Shown here: positions 54,271-64,000 of the stretch, in pieces
Numbering within the stretch: position 1 is the stretch's first letter
How the letters are laid out: each line of letters begins with the position of its first letter
DNA from: Bacillus shivajii
GTDB taxonomy: Bacteria > Bacillota > Bacilli > Bacillales > Salisediminibacteriaceae
NCBI RefSeq assembly: GCF_020519665.1
Contig: NZ_CP084703.1
Span: 4,092,001 to 4,156,000, forward strand
DNA: 64,000 bases
Reading direction: 5' to 3'
Notes under the pieces: generated by a model
The model's input: only the letters and a program-made list of their open reading frames with translations
Databases searched by the model: none
What the model was told of the DNA's origin: nothing
Program-made: the position numbers and the translations under genes

Positions 54271-54632
54271 TCCAGCACCTTCTTTTTCCAAGAATATGCA
54301 AGCCCTAATCCTAAAATCGTAATGAAGATTAACATTGCATTAAGACCTACCCACCCTAGCTGATCTAAAGCAACAGCCCATGGGTACAAGAAAACGGTTT
54401 CAACATCAAAAATGATGAACTCAATCGCTACAATGTAGTAGGCGACGTGAAACCTGACTTGAGCATCTCCCGTTGGCTCGATCCCACTTTCATAAGTCGT
54501 CAATTTTTCCTTATAGGGATTTTTCGGTCGAACAAACCGGCCAAACGTGAGTGCTACGACTGGAAGCGCAACTCCTAGCAAAATAAAGATAATGACATAC
54601 ACCAAACTGTCATAATAAACTCCCAGTTCCAT
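54261..54632 (-). CDS. nuoA: Complex I-like subunit NuoA
   Basis: A 123-residue three-helix subunit. [44 protein letters not shown] is the family signature spread over the first loop and second helix. The start at ATG 54632 follows GGAGGGGAG; six residues shorter than the longest frame. First gene of the operon. Confidence 0.96.
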   Translation of the reverse strand: MELGVYYDSLVYVIIFILLGVALPVVALTFGRFVRPKNPYKEKLTTYESGIEPTGDAQVRFHVAYYIVAIEFIIFDVETVFLYPWAVALDQLGWVGLNAMLIFITILGLGLAYSWKKKVLEWN

Positions 54633-54684
54633 ATGTTCACTCCCCTCCATTTCATGATACTGTGTTACTCCAACTCACACCCAA

Positions 54685-54714
54685 ATTATAACAAAGTACA
54701 TCAAAAATTGTCTA
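54685..54714 (-). promoter_or_regulatory. SigA-type promoter of the nuo operon
   Basis: Minus strand: -35 TAGACA (54709-54714), an 18-base spacer, and -10 TATAAT (54685-54690) with an extended TG motif. It lies about 53 bases before the nuoA start. Confidence 0.65.
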
Positions 54715-55612
54715 TATTATTCTGAATTCTCAGTTTTCTAACGTTGTTATAGTGATTATGTTGTTAATTGGGTGTTCAATAAATCATAATCGTTTACACC
54801 CGTTGATATGAAAGAGTTTTTTTGAAGTCAAGCCCGCTAAATTTAATTAAATTAAATATTATCAAATAATCATTATTTTTATACATACTTTCCTTGTGTT
54901 ATTCTTAAGTAAATTATCTGTTTATTCTGAATGGTTTTTATTCCCAATTCATCTGTGTGATTTTTTTCAGATGGACAATGAGTGACACTTTGAAGCAGCT
55001 CAGATTTCCAAGCATTCCTCCTTTATAATTGGCATCTAGTCTTCTTTACAAAGACTATAACAGTTGTGGGGGTATATATATAACAGTTCTATAAACAAAC
55101 TTAATAAATAACTTTGTTTAAAAAGTGTGTCCAAAAAATGAACTTTTCACATATTTTGTGAAACACGGTTTGGACATCTCGTTATTTATTTATATAGAAC
55201 AAGTCCCTCCTTTACTATTGAATTCATTATCTGAAATAAATATGTCTTGATTTTAAAAAGAATTTGTTACAAGTTTTTGAAGTAGATCATTGAAGATTCT
55301 CTATGAAGATTTATGGAGATCATTAATAGGATCCGTCGAATTCTACAGATTTCAAAGGGACATGTTTCACCAATTACCGAGGGAATAGGAGATTTTTTCA
55401 CAAAAAGTGCTGCAAGTTTTTTCTACTGTTAAAATAGGATTGAAACGTGCAGACATTCGACTTTTTTCTATTTATAAAGAAAACTCGCCGATTGGCGAGC
55501 CTTTTAGGCGAAGACAAAGGCGTAGTTGCACTTATACTATACACATAAAAATTTTCACTACGCCGAAATTGCTTCTTAGCTAAAATTTTATAAATTCTAA
55601 CGTGTAAAAAGC
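54715..55612. other. Non-coding gap between nuo and atp operons, with one hairpin
   Basis: About 900 AT-rich bases without a supported gene. A two-part hairpin lies at 55128-55176 (TGTCCAAA / TTTGGACA outer, TTTCACA / TGTGAAA inner). A short CGCC-rich inverted repeat sits around 55486-55530 (CGCCGATTGGCGAG and TTAGGCGAAG). Confidence 0.5.
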
Positions 55613-55755
55613 GAATCAATTTCATAACTCAAAATATGATAACTAATTCCCAATAATGAGCGTGACCTTCACTTCAAAATAAAACGTACACTTAATGATA
55701 AATTTATAATATCATTCGTTTCATTGCACAAAAAACGAAATTATGAAATTGATTC
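55613..55755. mobile_element. MITE-like element, short copy
   Basis: 143 bases with inverted ends GAATCAATTTCATAA (55613-55627) and its complement TTATGAAATTGATTC (55741-55755), 15 of 15. AAGC or AAAGC-like bases flank both ends, a possible target duplication. It matches the outer parts of 39487-39922 but lacks the GC-rich insert and has only one CACTTCA. Confidence 0.75.
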
Positions 55756-55835
55756 AAGCAACAACCTTTTAAAAAAGGCTTTGTTCAAGTCTAGTGTTGA
55801 TTTCACAACAAAGTTGAATCAATGAAAAGCTTGCA

Positions 55836-55873
55836 AAAAAACACCCGCCAGCAAATTGCTGCGAGTGTTTTTA
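55836..55873 (-). terminator. Intrinsic terminator of the atp operon
   Basis: Minus-strand stem AAACACTCGCAGCA / TGCTGGCGGGTGTTT followed by T residues, 7 bases after the atpC stop codon. Confidence 0.88.
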
Positions 55874-55879
55874 GGGTAT

Positions 55880-56281
55880 TTATCTATCTGAAACTTCAAG
55901 GCGATTAATCGCACGTTTCAGAGCTAATTCTGCTCTCTTGAAATCGATGTTATCTTTTTTCGCTTGCTCTAAGCGGCGCTCTGCACGTTCTTTTGCTGCA
56001 CGAGCACGAGCTACATCGATATCTGATGGGAGTTCAGCAGATTCAGCTAATATATTTACTTCGTCAGGGCGAACTTCCATTAAACCGCCACTGACAGCAA
56101 TGAGCTGAACCTTTGAATCTTTTTTTATACGAACGGCACCAATGGATAGTGGCGAAACGAGTGGTAAGTGATTGGCCATAATCCCCATCTCACCATCTAA
56201 AGTTTTCGCGACAACCATTTCTACCTGTCCTTCAAATACACTGCCATCAGGAGTGACGACATTTGCTTGCATCGTCTTCAC
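55880..56281 (-). CDS. atpC: F1Fo ATP synthase epsilon subunit
   Basis: A 133-residue central-stalk subunit. The N-terminal beta sandwich contains [38 protein letters not shown], then a C-terminal helical hairpin rich in Arg, Ala and Lys, which in Bacillus types regulates ATPase activity. GTG start at 56281 after GGAGGAGGG. Last gene of the operon. Confidence 0.96.
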   Translation of the reverse strand: MKTMQANVVTPDGSVFEGQVEMVVAKTLDGEMGIMANHLPLVSPLSIGAVRIKKDSKVQLIAVSGGLMEVRPDEVNILAESAELPSDIDVARARAAKERAERRLEQAKKDNIDFKRAELALKRAINRLEVSDR

Positions 56282-56354
56282 GGTTCACCCTCCTCCTTTA
56301 ACGAAGTGTTCATAACATGGAAAACATGCATTTAACCATGTTATAAGTCACTTC

Positions 56355-57779
<1,425 letters not shown>

Positions 57780-57842
57780 TTACTTCCTATCTGACCACTT
57801 GTCTTTGAGAGGGTATGTATTCACTCTCACCAACTCGAGCTA

Positions 57843-58736
<894 letters not shown>

Positions 58737-58851
58737 TCACCACCTTTGCTTAAAAGAGGTTGTTTAAAAAGTCTTAGAAAAACTGAGTAACGTGGTCAGC
58801 TTTTATCTCCTTTTTAAACACACACTTGAATTACTTTATGTTATCCGTGGT

Positions 58852-60922
<2,071 letters not shown>

Positions 60923-60926
<4 letters not shown>

Positions 60927-61426
60927 AGATCTTCGCCCACTTCTTTAAGAGTTTCTTGGATCAGTTTTTCTTGCTCCTGTTCATCTAATTCTTTCTCGAT
61001 CACTTTACTTGCCACAAGAACAGACAAGGTAGAAACTTGCTCACGAAGCGCGGAAATAGCTTGTTCTTTTTCCTGAGTGATTTCGGCAAGTGCTGCTTCT
61101 TTTATACGATCTGCGTCTTTTTTTGCATTCGCAATAATATCTTCAGCTTGTTGTTCACTTAGCTTTTTCGTTCTTTCAACGATTTCTTTTGCTTCCGTAC
61201 GAGCACTTTGAATCGCTTCACGTTGCTCGGCTAAATACTTCTCTGCCTCTTCACGGTTCTTTTCCGCTGAGGAGATTTGATCAGCAATATGATTTTCACG
61301 CTTTTCCATCATCTCCATAATTGGACCGAGAGCGTATCTTTTCAAAAGCCACATTAACACTAGAAAACCAAAAATTTGGTATACCGCATCTAAGAAAGTA
61401 AATGTGTCTCCAAACAATGCTTGCAA
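60923..61426 (-). CDS. atpF: F1Fo ATP synthase b subunit
   Basis: A 167-residue stator subunit: one membrane helix (about 12-30) followed by a long charged coiled coil. The start TTG at 61426 is eight bases after AAGGAGG and is preferred to the ATG at 61450, which would place that site inside the gene. LLKRYALGPIMEMMEKRENHIADQI is typical of Bacillus b subunits. Confidence 0.94.
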
Positions 61427-61602
61427 TGATTTCGCCTCCTTCGCTTTCATCCTTATCAAAAGGAATGGCGAAGAGTGTTATTTAACGTTCTCCGCCATTT
61501 AAGCTTGTTGTTACACTGGTCTAAGCTGCTTTAGTATGTAAAGCACCTTTGTGTAAGGTTGTCCAAACGAAACGTCTGAACCTAACTAATAATTGTATTC
61601 AA

Positions 61603-61827
61603 TTATCCCATTTGACCGTATAACATGAAGGCAATAACGATCGCTAGGATTGGAATCGCCTCTACTAACGGTGCACCGATGAATAATAGTAATTGAATTG
61701 GACCTTTCATTTCTGGTTGACGACTAATTCCTTGTACAACACTACGAACTACAATTGCAACACCAAATGCACCTGCTAGTGCTGCAAGACCTGCTACGAT
61801 TGCTACTGAAAGAGCGAGCATACCCAT
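61603..61827 (-). CDS. atpE: F1Fo ATP synthase c subunit with alkaliphile-type motifs
   Basis: A 74-residue hairpin that forms the proton-driven ring. Glu56 is the ion-carrying residue. Helix 1 reads AGAFGVA (18-24) where neutralophiles have GxGxGNG; alkaliphilic Bacillus have AxAxAVA. Helix 2 reads Pro53-Leu-Val-Glu56-Ala-Ile-Pro59, the PxxExxP arrangement known from Bacillus pseudofirmus OF4. RQPE is the loop contacting gamma and epsilon. No sodium-binding pattern was seen, so proton coupling is expected. Confidence 0.97.
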   Translation of the reverse strand: MGMLALSVAIVAGLAALAGAFGVAIVVRSVVQGISRQPEMKGPIQLLLFIGAPLVEAIPILAIVIAFMLYGQMG

Positions 61828-61972
61828 AATAAAAATCCTCCTTTAGATTCTTAAAAAATTTAGTTTAGTTTTATTTTGTAACGCCCTATAAAAAAATAAG
61901 AGCAAAATTACCATTGATATGGATTTGAAAAAATGTTTGTTTCATATGTTCTTTCATTAATCAATAAAACAA

Positions 61973-62716
<744 letters not shown>

Positions 62717-62750
62717 TCACCTCTTTTCAAAACTTTTTTGACGCAAAACG

Positions 62751-63128
62751 TCAGTTTGATCTTAGCTGTTTCACGTAAAAAATGGGTTCTATTAATATGA
62801 AAACATAGGTAATCATTAAACCTATGATTACACCCGTCATATCAAAATATGCTGGGAATTGCATTGCAATAAAAACAGCGATAACTGCTGTAACAATCCG
62901 CGAGACCGTACCAAAGGTCCAAGCTACAGTACCACCTGTTACCATTTCTCCGATCACTTTCACTTGCCTATATGTACTTAATAAATTCAATAAACTAAAA
63001 ACTGCTCCTAGGGCAAGTCCAAAGTAAAAAGATTTGTTTACTGCAAATTGAGCTATCACTAAAAATACAATGATGAGGATGATCGTGTAAAGAGAATACC
63101 TCTTTGCAACAATGCTATAATCACTCAT
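62751..63128 (-). CDS. atpI: ATP synthase assembly protein AtpI
   Basis: A 125-residue protein with four membrane segments. In Bacillus it assists c-ring assembly and membrane insertion. It is translationally overlapped with atpZ by eight bases and precedes atpB, the standard position. Confidence 0.88.
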   Translation of the reverse strand: MSDYSIVAKRYSLYTIILIIVFLVIAQFAVNKSFYFGLALGAVFSLLNLLSTYRQVKVIGEMVTGGTVAWTFGTVSRIVTAVIAVFIAMQFPAYFDMTGVIIGLMITYVFILIEPIFYVKQLRSN

Positions 63129-63357
63129 CAGAATCGCCTCCTAAAAAACGGCGAATGGTAAAATAGATCCCTGTCACCGCTGCACTTAATCCCAACAACA
63201 ACCCTGTAACTAGGAACAAGCTACCTGTATCAAAGTAGTTGTCCATCCACCTCCCGCCAAATATTCCAACGAGGGTACAGCCTACGAAATAAGAACTGAT
63301 CGTTGTCATGAGTGCAAAGAACTTCATCGTTTGGCGAATTTTGGAAGGGTCAATCAT
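63121..63357 (-). CDS. atpZ: AtpZ/AtpI-family small membrane protein
   Basis: A 78-residue hairpin membrane protein; FFALMTTISSYFVGCTLVGIFGGRWMDNYF is a typical first helix. AtpZ lies at the head of the atp operon in alkaliphilic Bacillus and has been linked to magnesium uptake and enzyme assembly together with AtpI. The first gene of this operon. The upstream 358-base gap contains no other gene. Confidence 0.88.
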   Translation of the reverse strand: MIDPSKIRQTMKFFALMTTISSYFVGCTLVGIFGGRWMDNYFDTGSLFLVTGLLLGLSAAVTGIYFTIRRFLGGDSDE

Positions 63358-63671
63358 CTTCTCCCACCCTTAATGTGAATTCCTTCATTTCTAGTTACAG
63401 CTAAAAAAACTGAGAACAGCACACGCTTTGTAATCGTACAATAGCAAGGGAGTTATGTCAATAATTTTCAGAATAAAAACGCTTTCATGCATAAAATGAA
63501 AGAATTATCATAAAATAGACATTTTCCTTCTTTATTATACATAATTTTCTCTTGAGTGTCTTTGGTAAATTAGAGAAAATATATTTTCCGAAAATTACGA
63601 CTAGTAAGCCTCGCTTTTTATTATTTAATGTAACCAGGGCAGGGCCGTACGGGAGATGAAATTAAGTCTAA

Positions 63672-63711
63672 AATCAATGACTCCAACAACCTTCTTGAGG
63701 AGCCATTGATT
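63672..63711 (-). terminator. Hairpin at the end of the right-edge gene
   Basis: Minus-strand stem AATCAATGGCTCC / GGAGTCATTGATT with one mismatch, followed by TTAGACTT, immediately after the stop at 63716. Confidence 0.65.
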
Positions 63712-63715
63712 ATCA

Positions 63716-64000
63716 TTACCACTCTCCGATAAATACATCTCTTTCGATTGTGTCTTCGTGACCATCTTTTTCTGCAAAAATAAGCGCTTTATAAATACCC
63801 GATGGTACATCTTCAATTTTTATTTTCTTCTCAAACATTCCGCGCTCTATATCTTCTTCTACATCAATATACTTAATAAACCTAAATGTATCAGGATCAT
63901 ATAAAGCAATTCCAAAAGTTTCTGCTCCGCCTGGGAAGTACACTTCATACTGATAAAGATTTTCCTCTGTCGATTGTTCAAGCATAAATGCCATTAATCT
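63716..64000 (-). CDS. C-terminal part of an unrecognised protein, truncated by the window edge
   Basis: The reading frame is open to base 64000, so the start is probably outside. The visible 94 residues are acidic and predicted beta-rich (YQYEVYFPGGAETFGIALYD, IEDVPSGIYKALIFAEKDG), resembling an Ig-like or BsuPI-like intermolecular-interaction domain at the end of a secreted protein. No family was assigned. Confidence 0.55.
   Translation of the reverse strand, partial: RLMAFMLEQSTEENLYQYEVYFPGGAETFGIALYDPDTFRFIKYIDVEEDIERGMFEKKIKIEDVPSGIYKALIFAEKDGHEDTIERDVFIGEW

Noticed and set aside
55398-55625. 75-residue minus-strand ORF between nuo and atp
   Set aside because: No ribosome binding site, low-complexity AT-rich composition, and it runs into the MITE end.

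Overview
The window looks like part of the chromosome of an alkaliphilic, endospore-forming, flagellated member of the Bacillaceae (Alkalihalobacillus/Halalkalibacter type; genus not resolved). The gene order fabZ - flhP - flhO - mbl - spoIIID - spoIIQ - spoIID - murA - ywmB - ywzB - nuo - atp is characteristic of Bacillus relatives. The a and c subunits of the ATP synthase carry the residues known from alkaliphiles. Nearly every gene lies on the minus strand, so transcription runs from right to left. No rRNA, tRNA or CRISPR was found.

Region 1 (1-6.4 kb): a large subtilisin-type surface protease with C-terminal cell-wall-binding repeats (cut by the window edge), a secreted N-formylglutamate-amidohydrolase-like protein, and a YczE-type membrane protein.

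Region 2 (6.7-21.8 kb): a peptidoglycan salvage cluster. It encodes AnmK, an RpiR/MurR-type regulator, NagZ, two ABC permeases with a lipoprotein receptor, MurQ, a secreted SpoIID/LytB-like protein, a GNAT acetyltransferase, NamZ (DUF1343), a BadF-type sugar kinase and an AmiE-like serine hydrolase. It resembles the Bacillus subtilis murQ-murR-murP-amiE-nagZ-namZ operon, but the three hydrolases that are secreted there have no visible signal peptide here, and an ABC importer replaces the PTS. The inferred route is import of intact muropeptides or disaccharides followed by cytoplasmic breakdown to GlcNAc-6-phosphate.

Region 3 (21.9-30.3 kb): a membrane-anchored penicillin-acylase-family enzyme, then a poly-gamma-glutamate operon (capB-capC-capA, a CapD/GGT-type transpeptidase and an SGNH-like anchored protein). 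Upstream of capB, at about 30.55-30.91 kb, is a non-coding array of stem-loops ending in a perfect intrinsic terminator. It is the best candidate for an undescribed RNA in the window.

Region 4 (30.9-32.7 kb): five consecutive very small lipoproteins with hyperacidic tails, three of them too short for routine ORF listing. With poly-gamma-glutamate they would make an anionic cell surface.

Region 5 (33.2-44.4 kb): fatty-acid, flagellar, cell-shape, sporulation and cell-wall genes. Intergenic gaps hold a MITE-like element with a nested insertion, a second inverted-repeat element, two arrays of one 21-bp tandem repeat in opposite orientations, and a decayed ywmB gene.

Region 6 (44.9-63.4 kb): an 11-subunit complex I-like operon without nuoE, nuoF and nuoG, a 1.2-kb non-coding gap with a short copy of the same MITE, and the F1Fo ATP synthase operon atpZ-I-B-E-F-H-A-G-D-C. 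A partial gene of unknown function lies at the right edge.

Starts were chosen from ribosome binding sites, and several differ from the longest ORF. Family assignments come from motif recognition by eye, without database searches.
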